DNA of 64,000 bases from Streptomyces olivaceus (GCF_000721235.1 NZ_JOFH01000004.1:304323-368322), one strand, 5' to 3'. Counted from the stretch's first letter, positions 52,242 to 59,696 are shown. The notes: generated by a model from the sequence alone, not told the origin. Program-made: numbers and translations.

Positions 52242-52278
52242 CCGGCCGCCCCGCCGCGGGAAGCGGCGGGGCGGCCGG
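52242..52278 (-). terminator. Hairpin terminator of the small cysteine-rich protein gene
   Basis: A perfect 16-bp GC stem (52242-52257 with 52263-52278) and a 5-nt loop lie 16 bp past the stop of the minus-strand gene that ends at 52294. Confidence 0.85.
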
Positions 52279-52293
52279 CCTGCGGGCGGCCCG

Positions 52294-52488
52294 TCAGCAC
52301 GGTGTGGTCACCATCAGCTTCTCGAAGGAAGCCATGCAGTCCGGGCAGTGTCGTGCCCGGTCACCGTCGGATGCCTCGATACGCTCGCGGAGCTGCTGTC
52401 CGCACAGGGTGGCCGCGGCCTGTTTGGCCAACACGTGCCACACCAACGCTCCGCTCGTCTTCTCCGGGCCCACGCACATTTCGTACAT
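52294..52488 (-). CDS. Small conserved cysteine-containing protein
   Basis: A 64-residue cytoplasmic protein. It begins MYEMCVGPEKTSGALVWHVL and has LCGQQL and a CPDC pair in RHCPDCMASFEKL, so a zinc site formed by three Cys and one His is possible. Similar short proteins are common in Streptomyces with no assigned role. GGGAGG sits 7 nt before the ATG. It is followed by a clear terminator, which supports it as a real single-gene transcript. Confidence 0.8.
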   Translation of the reverse strand: MYEMCVGPEKTSGALVWHVLAKQAAATLCGQQLRERIEASDGDRARHCPDCMASFEKLMVTTPC

Positions 52489-52691
52489 GTTCGGCCTCCC
52501 AGCCTGGACGCCGCTGACACCCTCCAGGAGACACCGGTTCGGCCGCGACCAGTAGCGCTCGGGGTCCATTCGGGTGACGGCCGGGGTGGCCGACCGGGGC
52601 CGCCGCCCACCCCCAGGGCTGCAAAAGGTAGGCCGACCGGCCGTACAACGGTGGTGGGCGGCGCCGCCGCGGGCCATGTGCCGACGTCCCG

Positions 52692-52898
52692 TCAGGACGC
52701 GCGTACGCCGGTGACGGCGAAGCCGTCGACCATTGCGACGAGGTCCCGCGCCGGCCGGTCCGTGTCGAAGGCGTCCGGCGGGAGTCCCGCCCAGCCGCAG
52801 ACCCGCGGGTGAGCACCGCGCCCGCCTCGTCGAACAGCACCACGCGGTCGCGCCCGCTCCAGGAGCACACGGCCTCGTCCCAGGCGGCCTCGACGTGT
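52692..52898 (-). pseudogene. Cytochrome P450 remnant (CYP152-like), frameshifted
   Basis: Two adjacent reading frames on the minus strand together resemble an internal part of a bacterial CYP152-type P450. The first gives HVEAAWDEAVCSWSGRDRVV followed by LFDEAGAVLTRG. The second gives VCGWAGLPPDAFDTDRPARD followed by LVAMVDGFAVTGVRAS. Restoring one base near 52807-52811 joins them as ...LTRAVCGWAGL..., so a single-nucleotide deletion explains the break. The fragment stops at 52692 after TGVRAS and no P450 heme-binding cysteine loop follows. About 70 residues survive of roughly 400. Confidence 0.65.
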
Positions 52899-52965
52899 CG
52901 GTGCGTCCATGGCGGGTGGGTGCCCCCGGGTGGCGGGCGGACACCCGCCGCACGGTCCGGCCGCG

Positions 52966-53011
52966 CCCTGACATTTGTCAGGGACACCGAAGCGCCGATC
53001 GTCCCTAGAGT
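52966..53011 (+). promoter_or_regulatory. Palindromic promoter B of the SH3-like secreted protein genes
   Basis: CCCTGACATTTGTCAGGG (52966-52983) is a near-perfect 18-bp palindrome. Twenty-two bp later comes TAGAGT (53006-53011) within CCCTAGAGT, a -10. GACACC (52983-52988) could be a -35 with a 17-bp spacer. The layout matches promoter A at 45905-45950. Confidence 0.7.
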
Positions 53012-53088
53012 GCTGAGTGCACGCAGGGGGTGCCGTCCGGCGGTTCACCGGTAGCGGCCGGCGGCACATCGACACATGGGGGACTCAC

Positions 53089-53463
53089 ATGACCGTTCGC
53101 CCGATCACCAGGATCGCGCTCGTCGGGGCCGGGGCGCTCGCGCTGCTCGGCCCGCTCGCCGCGACGTCCGCCTCCGCGGTCTCCGAGGACGCGCGGGGCG
53201 GCGACCGGGTGCTGGCAGCGCCGTACGCCGTCGAGCCGTACGAGACTGTCAACGTCCGTTCCGGACCGGCCCGTTCCTACGACAAGGTCGGCTCGGTCAC
53301 GGCCGGCCAGCCGCGCGGAGCGTACTGCTGGACCCGTGGCGAGACCATCAGCGACCACGGCTACACCAACGACGTCTGGGTGCAGCTCGTCGAAGGTTAC
53401 GTCAGCGCCGTCTACCTCAAGGGGAACGAGTACGGCGACCTGCCCGCCTCGGCGCGCTGCTGA
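53089..53463 (+). CDS. Small secreted SH3-like protein 1
   Basis: A 124-residue exported protein. Signal peptide MTVRPITRIALVGAGALALL ends near ATSASA-V (about 31). The mature part has a bacterial SH3-like stretch, YETVNVRSGPARSYDKVGSV, with the NVRSGP motif. It closes with WVQLVEGYVSAVYLKGNEYG and a final Cys. A second Cys is in AYCWTR. Such domains bind cell-wall peptides or proteins. GGGGGA precedes the ATG. It is followed after 64 bp by a paralogue of the same length, and both leaders contain ATGGGGGA. Confidence 0.82.
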   Translation: MTVRPITRIALVGAGALALLGPLAATSASAVSEDARGGDRVLAAPYAVEPYETVNVRSGPARSYDKVGSVTAGQPRGAYCWTRGETISDHGYTNDVWVQLVEGYVSAVYLKGNEYGDLPASARC

Positions 53464-53527
53464 CCCGGACCCGGCCGTCGGACACGCAGTCGGCTCTACA
53501 CACGCACACACACATGGGGGAAAACAC

Positions 53528-53902
53528 ATGAAGCGACTGATGCGCCACTCCGTCACCGCGCTGGCCGCGGCCGCGCTCGCCGTCGGCGGGCTCGCCACCA
53601 CGGCCCAGGCGGCCGAGGCCGCGCCGAGCGGCGGCGACCCGACTCTGACCGACGTCTACATCTGGGCGACGGACGTCAACCTCCGCCAGCAGCCCACCAC
53701 CGACTCCAACGTGCTGGCCGTCCGCTCCACCTACTGGCTGGACGCCGTCTGCCAGAAGAAGGGGCAGTACGTGAACGACCCGGCCGTCGGCGGCAACAGC
53801 TGGTGGACGGCCGTGCAGGAGTTCTCGGGCAGTGACATCGCCTGGGTCAACAACCTGTACCTGCGGGGCGGCGAGAAGATCGCGGGCGTTCCGGACTGCT
53901 GA
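53528..53902 (+). CDS. Small secreted SH3-like protein 2
   Basis: A 124-residue exported paralogue of the preceding gene. Signal peptide MKRLMRHSVTALAAAALAVG ends near AQAAEA (about 30). VYIWATDVNLRQQPTTDSNVL carries the NLR motif of SH3-like domains. It has Cys in DAVCQKKG and at the C-terminus, as in the first paralogue, and ends WVNNLYLRGGEKIAGVPDC. GGGGGAAAA lies before the ATG. A 15-bp-stem terminator follows, so the two genes probably form one transcript driven by promoter B. Confidence 0.82.
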   Translation: MKRLMRHSVTALAAAALAVGGLATTAQAAEAAPSGGDPTLTDVYIWATDVNLRQQPTTDSNVLAVRSTYWLDAVCQKKGQYVNDPAVGGNSWWTAVQEFSGSDIAWVNNLYLRGGEKIAGVPDC

Positions 53903-53918
53903 CGCGCGCCGGGGTGAG

Positions 53919-53952
53919 GAAGGTGCGGGCCGGTCCTCCGGCCCGCACCTTC
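53919..53952. terminator. Bidirectional hairpin terminator
   Basis: GAAGGTGCGGGCCGG (53919-53933) pairs with CCGGCCCGCACCTTC (53938-53952): a perfect 15-bp stem with a TCCT loop between two convergent genes. Confidence 0.92.
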
Positions 53953-53956
53953 GCGT

Positions 53957-54589
53957 TCAGTACAGCTTGTCCACGGCCGTGGCCGCGGTCTGTTTGAAGT
54001 CGGCCACCTGCGCGTGCTCGAACGTCCCCATCTGCCCCCACTGGACGACGGTGACGGCCCGGTCGTCCCGGCCGACCGAGAGCAGGTTGACGTCCGAGGC
54101 GCCCCATTCGGCGACCGTGTGGACGCCGTAGACGTGGGCGCCCTCCTCCACGTCCAGCTCGCCGTAGTCCTTCTGCGTGGCGGTGATGCCGGGGTACTGC
54201 TCCGCGATCCGGCGCGCGCAGTCGGCCAGGTCCGCGCGCAGCAGCTCCGCAAGCCGGCGGGCGCGCGGGGTGCTGCGCTCGACGACGGTGACCTGGAGGG
54301 CGCCGGTGTCCATCTCGGTCCAGTACCGGCGGTGGGAGGCGAGGGACGGCAGCGCGTCGCCCACGCACATCGGCAGCGGGTCCGGCTGCCCGGCGGTGAC
54401 CGGTCCGGCGTACCAGTCGGAGGAGGGGTGCGGCGGGAGTTCGGCCGGTTCCAGGAAGGCGGGTGCCCCGCCGGAGCGCGGGGTCGCCGCGGTCGCGGGG
54501 ACGGTGGTCACGGCGACCGCGGCGCCGGCCGCCAGGGCGGTCACGGCGGCCAGGAGCGCTCGGGCACGTACTCGGGCTCGGACAGTCAT
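53957..54589 (-). CDS. Secreted protein of unknown function (sensor-domain-like)
   Basis: A 210-residue exported protein. The signal peptide ALLAAVTALAAGAAVAVTTV (within residues 1-38) ends near PATAAT. The mature region has two Cys (PMCVGD and LADCAR), a layout that recalls PknH-type extracellular sensor domains. TGALQVTVVERSTPRARRLAELL and YGVHTVAEWGASDVNLLSVG are its best-ordered stretches. GGGGAAGC stands before the ATG at 54589. It converges with the SH3-like gene pair. Confidence 0.75.
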   Translation of the reverse strand: MTVRARVRARALLAAVTALAAGAAVAVTTVPATAATPRSGGAPAFLEPAELPPHPSSDWYAGPVTAGQPDPLPMCVGDALPSLASHRRYWTEMDTGALQVTVVERSTPRARRLAELLRADLADCARRIAEQYPGITATQKDYGELDVEEGAHVYGVHTVAEWGASDVNLLSVGRDDRAVTVVQWGQMGTFEHAQVADFKQTAATAVDKLY

Positions 54590-54719
54590 GCTTCCCCCAT
54601 GTCGGTCGCCGGCGCGGTGTCGGGCCGGTACGGCTTTCCCTGTACGACCCGGCACGACCGTCATGGGTTGCCCCCGCGGCCGTCACGGTTTGCCGTACGA
54701 CCGTCAGGGGCTGCCCTCG

Positions 54720-55133
54720 TCAGCCCGCCGCGTTGTCGGTGCGCATCCGCACCTGCTCCGCCAGCCGCCGCAGGCTGCCGTCGAGCGCGTCGGCCACCGC
54801 GGACTCGCCGGGGTCGTGGCTCTCGTCGAGGAACGACAGGTGCACCGTCACCTCGCTGGCCCCGCTGTCGAGTCCGGCGACCTGCAACCAGCCGGCGTAG
54901 GCGCCGTTCTCCCGGGTCCCCCATTCGAGCCGCATCTGCTCGGGCCGGGAGCTGAGCAGCGCCGGGGTGTCGTGGTCGGTGCCGTCCTCGTGCACGGTGA
55001 CGGCGGGCGGCTCGTCCGGTTCGACGTGCAGGTCACCAGGGAGCCAGGTCTCCAGCTGCCCCACGTTCGCGGCCTGGTCGAAGACCTGCTCTGGCTGGGC
55101 GGGCATGGTGCGGGAACGCTCGTACTCGGTCAT
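54720..55133 (-). CDS. SRPBCC family protein
   Basis: A 137-residue START-like protein. MTEYERSRTMPAQPEQVFDQAANVGQLETWLP is the family start; the segment AGWLQVAGLDSGASEVTVHLSFLDES gives the central strands, and LDGSLRRLAEQVRMRTDN is the C-terminal helix. Streptomyces genomes carry many of these, often with unknown ligands. ATG at 55133 is the start. The upstream 190 bp contain degenerate GCGTATGTCGGG repeats. It has no obvious functional link to its neighbours. Confidence 0.8.
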   Translation of the reverse strand: MTEYERSRTMPAQPEQVFDQAANVGQLETWLPGDLHVEPDEPPAVTVHEDGTDHDTPALLSSRPEQMRLEWGTRENGAYAGWLQVAGLDSGASEVTVHLSFLDESHDPGESAVADALDGSLRRLAEQVRMRTDNAAG

Positions 55134-55160
55134 GCGGCACCACTCCTCGGCGATCGGGAC

Positions 55161-55250
55161 TGCGTCGGGTCGTATGTCGGGCGTACGTCTGCGCGTATGT
55201 CAGGGCGTGTGTCGGGGCGTAGCTCGGGTGTCTAGGCGTATGTCGGGGTC
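55161..55250. repeat. Degenerate CGTATGTCGGG repeat tract
   Basis: At least six imperfect copies of a 10-13 bp unit close to GCGTATGTCGGGG (for example CGTATGTCGG at 55171-55180 and GCGTATGTCGGGG near 55237-55248). The tract occupies the space upstream of the SRPBCC gene and resembles the one at 50055-50215 in style. Confidence 0.75.
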
Positions 55251-55326
55251 GTTCCGGGTGAACGCGTGCCCCGGTCCGTGCGTCCGAAGCGCGCCGCGGA
55301 CGATCCGCGGCCGCGCGGTCGCCGGC

Positions 55327-55644
55327 TCACACCTCGTGCCCCCGCGCACGCAACCAGGCGTGCACGGTGTCCTTGTCGGACGGTGTGATCCGGACCGGTC
55401 CCGCCACGTAGGGCCCCTCGTCCTCGGTGAAACCCGTGTCGGTGACCCGGGCCGTCACCCAGGTGGCCAGGTCCTGGGCGGACCGCTCGGACAGAGCGCC
55501 GCGTTCCCAGCCCGTGCGGGCTTCGCGGGCCGCGTCGGTGTCGTGCCGCTCGGTCTCGGCCAGCCACGCCCCCGCCAGCCGCTCCACGGTCCCGCGGTCC
55601 TCGGACCCGGGTACGTCCCCCGCTCGCATCGGCTTGTCGCTCAT
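55327..55644 (-). CDS. Small acidic hypothetical protein
   Basis: A 105-residue protein without a signal or membrane helix. It begins MSDKPMRAGDVPGSEDRGTV and is helical through VERLAGAWLAETERHDTDAA. It ends ITPSDKDTVHAWLRARGHEV. Codon third positions are almost all G or C, as in its neighbours, which supports coding. I do not recognise the family. It lies between a repeat tract and the GNAT gene, both likewise transcribed leftward. Confidence 0.68.
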   Translation of the reverse strand: MSDKPMRAGDVPGSEDRGTVERLAGAWLAETERHDTDAAREARTGWERGALSERSAQDLATWVTARVTDTGFTEDEGPYVAGPVRITPSDKDTVHAWLRARGHEV

Positions 55645-55761
55645 GCCGTCCGGGTTCCCCGTTTGCCGCGGATGCCCCGCCCCGGCCCGCCTCCGGCGTC
55701 GTACCGGCCCGCGGGCGCCGGGTACCCGCGCGTCCCCGGGGACGGCCGGAACCGTGCCGCC

Positions 55762-56400
55762 TCAGGACCCCGCCGGATCCTCCGTCGTACGCCCGAGGCA
55801 GATGACGTCCGAGGAGTCCAGGCCGGCCGCCGCGATCTCGTGGAAGCCCAGCCGGTCGTAGAACGCCCTGGCCTGAGTGTTGGCCGTCGCCATGACGAGG
55901 TGGACGGCCGGTACGCCGCGCTCCCGCAGCGCCCGCCAGAAGGTCCGCATGAGGGCCCGGCCGTGCCCGCGGCCCTGCCAGTCGGGCAGCAGGTCGATGT
56001 GGAGGTGGGCCGGATGGCCGGCCAGTTCGGGGACGATCATCCGCTCGGGATCGTGCAGCAGGGCCGCCATCACCTCGTCCGGGCTGCCGGGCGGTCCCTG
56101 CGGCGCCGGGTAGCGGTCCGCCACGCGCGGCAGCCACTTGGCGCGGAACTCCTCGGCGAAGCGCGGGGTGTCGGCGGTACCCAGGATGTAGCCGACCGCG
56201 CGGCCGCTCCCGTCGTCCAGCACGAAGGCGAGGTCGGCGTCCAGATGGACGTAGGGCGCGGCGAAGACGGCGGGCAGGACGGAGGGGTCGGCGTACACGG
56301 GCCGGCTGTCCCGGCCGTTGTGCGCGGTGCGGACGCAGATGTCGTCGAGCGCTTCGGCGTCGGCGGGCCGGTACGGGCGTACGAAGGCAGTCGGGTTCAC
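55762..56400 (-). CDS. GNAT family N-acetyltransferase
   Basis: A 212-residue acetyltransferase. The acetyl-CoA site is HIDLLPDWQGRGHGRALMRTF (Q/R-x2-G-x-G/A), followed by VMATANTQARAFYDRLGFHEI, the last two strands. The region around PAHLHIDLLPDWQGRG resembles the GNAT domain found beside O-GlcNAcase-type proteins. GTG at 56400 is preceded by AGGATG. The longer reading to 56433 would start inside the operator palindrome. The LacI-type operator 18 bp upstream suggests carbon-source control. Confidence 0.85.
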   Translation of the reverse strand: MNPTAFVRPYRPADAEALDDICVRTAHNGRDSRPVYADPSVLPAVFAAPYVHLDADLAFVLDDGSGRAVGYILGTADTPRFAEEFRAKWLPRVADRYPAPQGPPGSPDEVMAALLHDPERMIVPELAGHPAHLHIDLLPDWQGRGHGRALMRTFWRALRERGVPAVHLVMATANTQARAFYDRLGFHEIAAAGLDSSDVICLGRTTEDPAGS

Positions 56401-56417
56401 CTCGGCATCCTGCCCGC

Positions 56418-56433
56418 GTGAGAGCGCTCTCAC
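56418..56433. promoter_or_regulatory. LacI-type palindromic operator between GNAT and molybdoenzyme genes
   Basis: GTGAGAGCGCTCTCAC is a perfect 16-bp palindrome. Its 14-bp core equals the site at 46690-46703. It is 18 bp from the GNAT start and 78 bp from the molybdoenzyme start, so it could repress either direction. Confidence 0.65.
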
Positions 56434-56510
56434 AAGCGGTCCGCTTCGATCGGCGGGGCCCGGGTACCCGGCGCCCCGGCACAGTGGCGGATGTCGGCGG
56501 GAGGCCGGTG

Positions 56511-59000
56511 ATGGAGGACTCCGAGGACCGGATCGCGCGGCCCTGGGGCGGCAGGACGCCCCACCGCCGGGGCGGGACCTGGCCGGCCAGGGTGGACACG
56601 TTCCTCGCGGACGGCATGCGGCCGGAGTCGGTCGAGCGGTGGGTGCAGTCGGCGTCGATCCTGCACTCCGACGGCGACGCCATGGACATCGCGGTGGCCG
56701 ACGGCCGGATGGTGGGCGTACGGGGCCGGGACGTGGACCGGGTCAACCGGGGGCGCCTCGGCCCGAAGGACCTGTACGGGTGGCAGGCCAACTCCTCGCG
56801 GGACCGGCTGACCCGGCCGCTGGTGCGGCGCGGCGGGCGGCTGGTGGAGACCGACTGGGACACCGCGATGGATCTGGTGACCGCCCGCTCGCGCGAGCTT
56901 CTCGACGAACGGGGTCCGGGCTCGATCGGTTTCTACACCTCCGGCCAGCTGTTCCTGGAGGAGTACTACACGCTCGCGGTCCTCGCCCGGGCCGGCATCG
57001 GCACCAACCACCTGGACGGCAACACCCGCCTGTGCACGGCAACGGCCGCGGAGGCGCTGAAGGAGACGTTCGGCTGCGACGGACAGCCCGGCAGCTACGA
57101 CGACATCGACCACGCCGACGTGATCGCCCTGTTCGGACACAACATCGCCGAGACGCAGCCCGTGCAGTGGATGCGGCTGCTCGACCGGCTGGAGGGGGCG
57201 GACCCGCCGCGGCTGCTGTGCGTGGACCCCCGGCCCACGCGCGTCGCCGAGCACGCCGCCGTCCACCTGGCACCGCGCGGCGGCACGAACGTGGCCCTGC
57301 TCAACGCGCTGCTGCACGAGACGATCCGGCACGACCGGATCGACCGCGACTACATCGAGGCCCACACCGTCGGGTTCGACGAGCTGGCCGCCCGGGTCGC
57401 CGGCTGCACCCCCAAGTGGGCCGCGGAGATCTGCGACCTGCCGGCCGCCCGGATCGAGGAGGCGGCCGAACTCGTCGGCACCACCGACGCGTTGCTCTCC
57501 ACCGTCCTCCAGGGCGTCTACCAGTCCCACCAGGCCACGGCCGCCGCCGTGCAGATCAACAACCTGCACCTGGTCCGCGGCATGCTGGGCCGCCCGGGAG
57601 CGGGCGTCCTGCAGATGAACGGGCAGCCCACCGCCCAGAACACCCGTGAGTGCGGTGCCAACGGCGACCTGCCGGGCTTCCGCAACTGGCAGAACGACTC
57701 CCATGTCGCCGACCTCGCCCGGGTGTGGAACGTCGAGCCGGAGACCGTCCCGCACTACGCGCCGCCCACCCACGCCATGCAGATGTTCCGGTACGCCGAG
57801 CAGGGCTCGATCCGGATGCTGTGGATCAGCGGCACGAACCCGGCCGTGTCGCTGCCCGAACTCGCCCGCGTCCGCTCGCTCCTGACCCAGGACCGGCTGT
57901 TCACGGTGGTGCAGGACATCTTCCTCACGGAGACCGCGCAACTGGCCGACGTGGTGCTGCCCGCCGCGACCTGGGGCGAGAAGACCGGCACGCTCACCAA
58001 CGCGGACCGCACGGTGCACCTGTCCCGCAAGGCGGTGGACCCGCCCGGCGAGGCACGGCCCGACCTGGACATCTTCCTGGACTACGCCCGGCGCATGGAC
58101 TTCCGGGACAAGGACGGCGGTCCGCTCCTCACCTGGCACGACCCGGAGTCGGCGTTCGAGGCCTGGAAACGGTGCAGCGCGGGCCGCCCCTGCGACTACA
58201 CCGGCCTGTCCTACGCCAAGCTCCAGGAGACCAGCGGCATCCAGTGGCCCTGCGACGAACGGGCCCCCGAGGGCACCGCCCGGCTCTACACGGACGGCTT
58301 CGCCTGGGCCCACCCGGACGTGTGCGAGAGCTACGGCAAGGACCTGGAGACCGGGGCCTCGCAGGAGGTCGTCGAGTACCGCTCCCTCAACCCGGACGGC
58401 AGGGCGATGCTGAAGGCCGCCGCCTACCTGCCTCCGCACGAGGAGCCGGACGAGCGGTACCCGTTCCAGCTGACCACGGGCCGCACCCTCTACCACTTCC
58501 ACACCCGCACGAAGACCGGCCGGGCGCCCCAGCTCAACGGTGCCGCCCCGGACGTGTGGGTCGAGGTGTCCGTCCCGGACGCGGACCGGCTGGACCTGGC
58601 CGAGGGCGACCTGGTCGAGGTGAGCAGCAGGCGCGGCTCGCTGCGCGGACGGCTGCGCGTGACCGGCATCCGGCCGGGCCTGCTGTTCGTGCCCTTCCAC
58701 TACGGCTACTGGGACACCGAGGGCGGTTCGGGACCGGGCCCGGACGCTGCCGGACGGGCGGCCAACGAGACGACGATCACCGACTGGGACCCGGCCTCCA
58801 AGCAGCCTCTGTTCAAGACGTCCACGGCCGCCCTCGCCCTCGTCGAGCGCGGCGACGGCGCTCCTTCCCCCGCCCCGACCACCACCGCGTCGGCACCGGT
58901 CCCGGCCGGCGCCGCGCGCCCCACCACCGGCGGACCCGCGGCCCGCGCGACGCAGCGGCCCGCCGCCTTCCCGCACGCCCATGAGGAGGGCGCCCAGTGA
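56511..59000 (+). CDS. Molybdopterin oxidoreductase (DMSO reductase superfamily) without N-terminal Fe-S cysteines
   Basis: An 829-residue bis-pyranopterin molybdoenzyme. The N-terminal part reads ASILHSDGDAMDIAVADGR and then RLGPKDLYGWQANSS. In nitrate reductase and formate dehydrogenase relatives the corresponding positions carry the four [4Fe-4S] cysteines, and here none are present. Cys175 in DGNTRLCTATAAEAL is the likely Mo ligand. LWISGTNPAVSLPEL and LPAATWGEKTGTLTNADRTV are central blocks. The C-terminal cofactor domain has QLTTGRTLYHFHTRTKTGR, and the last 60 residues are Pro/Ala-rich. ATG at 56511 has GGGAGG 6 nt upstream. Electron partner and substrate are unknown. Confidence 0.9.
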   Translation: MEDSEDRIARPWGGRTPHRRGGTWPARVDTFLADGMRPESVERWVQSASILHSDGDAMDIAVADGRMVGVRGRDVDRVNRGRLGPKDLYGWQANSSRDRLTRPLVRRGGRLVETDWDTAMDLVTARSRELLDERGPGSIGFYTSGQLFLEEYYTLAVLARAGIGTNHLDGNTRLCTATAAEALKETFGCDGQPGSYDDIDHADVIALFGHNIAETQPVQWMRLLDRLEGADPPRLLCVDPRPTRVAEHAAVHLAPRGGTNVALLNALLHETIRHDRIDRDYIEAHTVGFDELAARVAGCTPKWAAEICDLPAARIEEAAELVGTTDALLSTVLQGVYQSHQATAAAVQINNLHLVRGMLGRPGAGVLQMNGQPTAQNTRECGANGDLPGFRNWQNDSHVADLARVWNVEPETVPHYAPPTHAMQMFRYAEQGSIRMLWISGTNPAVSLPELARVRSLLTQDRLFTVVQDIFLTETAQLADVVLPAATWGEKTGTLTNADRTVHLSRKAVDPPGEARPDLDIFLDYARRMDFRDKDGGPLLTWHDPESAFEAWKRCSAGRPCDYTGLSYAKLQETSGIQWPCDERAPEGTARLYTDGFAWAHPDVCESYGKDLETGASQEVVEYRSLNPDGRAMLKAAAYLPPHEEPDERYPFQLTTGRTLYHFHTRTKTGRAPQLNGAAPDVWVEVSVPDADRLDLAEGDLVEVSSRRGSLRGRLRVTGIRPGLLFVPFHYGYWDTEGGSGPGPDAAGRAANETTITDWDPASKQPLFKTSTAALALVERGDGAPSPAPTTTASAPVPAGAARPTTGGPAARATQRPAAFPHAHEEGAQ

Positions 59001-59491
59001 ACGGCATCAACCTCACCCTGCGCGTCCTGCACCGCGGCGAACGGCACCTGGCCCACGACCTGGTGACCGCGGCCGAGCGGCACCGCACCGAGCACGAGGT
59101 GCACCATGTCGCCACCGACCTCGCCCGCTGGTCGCAGGAGCACGTCCGCCGGCTGGCCGAGGTCGCCGCACACCACGGCGTGCGCCTGGGCGGTCCGCCC
59201 GGACACGACGCCGCGGACGGTGTCTTCGCGACCCTGCGCAAGAAGGCGTCCGAGGCCGTGGTGCACCGCCCCGAGCCCGGCCTCCTGCTCCTGCGTGATC
59301 TGCGGGAACTGCATGTCGCCGCCGCGGAGAACTCGCTGCACTGGGAGATGCTGGCCCAGGCAGCGCAGGCGTCGAGGGACACCGAGCTGCTCCGCCTGGC
59401 CTCCGGCTGCCACCCGCAGACGCTGCGCCAGATGCGCTGGACGAACACCATGATCAAGAACCTGTCGCCGCAGATCCTCACGAGTCTGTGA
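58997..59491 (+). CDS. Small helical partner protein of the molybdopterin oxidoreductase
   Basis: A 164-residue protein, probably all-helical and His-rich: LTLRVLHRGERHLAHDLVTA, AERHRTEHEVHHVATDLARW and HVRRLAEVAAHHGVRLGG. ENSLHWEMLAQAAQASRDTELLRLA follows. GTG at 58997 overlaps the molybdoenzyme stop by GTGA, so it is translated with that enzyme. It could be a chaperone or subunit, possibly metal-binding given its His content. I do not know a named family, so this role is inferred from the coupling. Confidence 0.78.
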   Translation: MNGINLTLRVLHRGERHLAHDLVTAAERHRTEHEVHHVATDLARWSQEHVRRLAEVAAHHGVRLGGPPGHDAADGVFATLRKKASEAVVHRPEPGLLLLRDLRELHVAAAENSLHWEMLAQAAQASRDTELLRLASGCHPQTLRQMRWTNTMIKNLSPQILTSL

Positions 59492-59611
59492 CCTGAGCAC
59501 GGGTATGCGACCCGGGCGAACGGCGTACGGGCCGGTACTCCACCCGGACCGCCGAGATGGCGCCCACCCACCCGGGGAACGGATGATCCCACTGAACTCC
59601 GGGACCTTTCC

Positions 59612-59678
59612 CGAGACCCCTCGTCCGAGACCCCTCGTCCGAAACCCTCTTCCGAGACCTCCTTCCGAGACCTCCCTC
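59612..59678. repeat. Five tandem 13-14 bp CGAGACC repeats
   Basis: CGAGACCCCTCGTC occurs twice exactly (59612-59625 and 59626-59639). Three 13-bp variants follow: CGAAACCCTCTTC, CGAGACCTCCTTC and CGAGACCTCCCTC, ending at 59678. The array ends 18 bp before the DoxX-like gene and lies in its leader. Confidence 0.92.
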
Positions 59679-59696
59679 AGAGAGCGAGACAGCGTC

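Noticed and set aside
57095..58072. Minus-strand frames opposite the molybdopterin oxidoreductase
   Set aside because: They are antisense shadows of a strongly conserved enzyme and have no family features.
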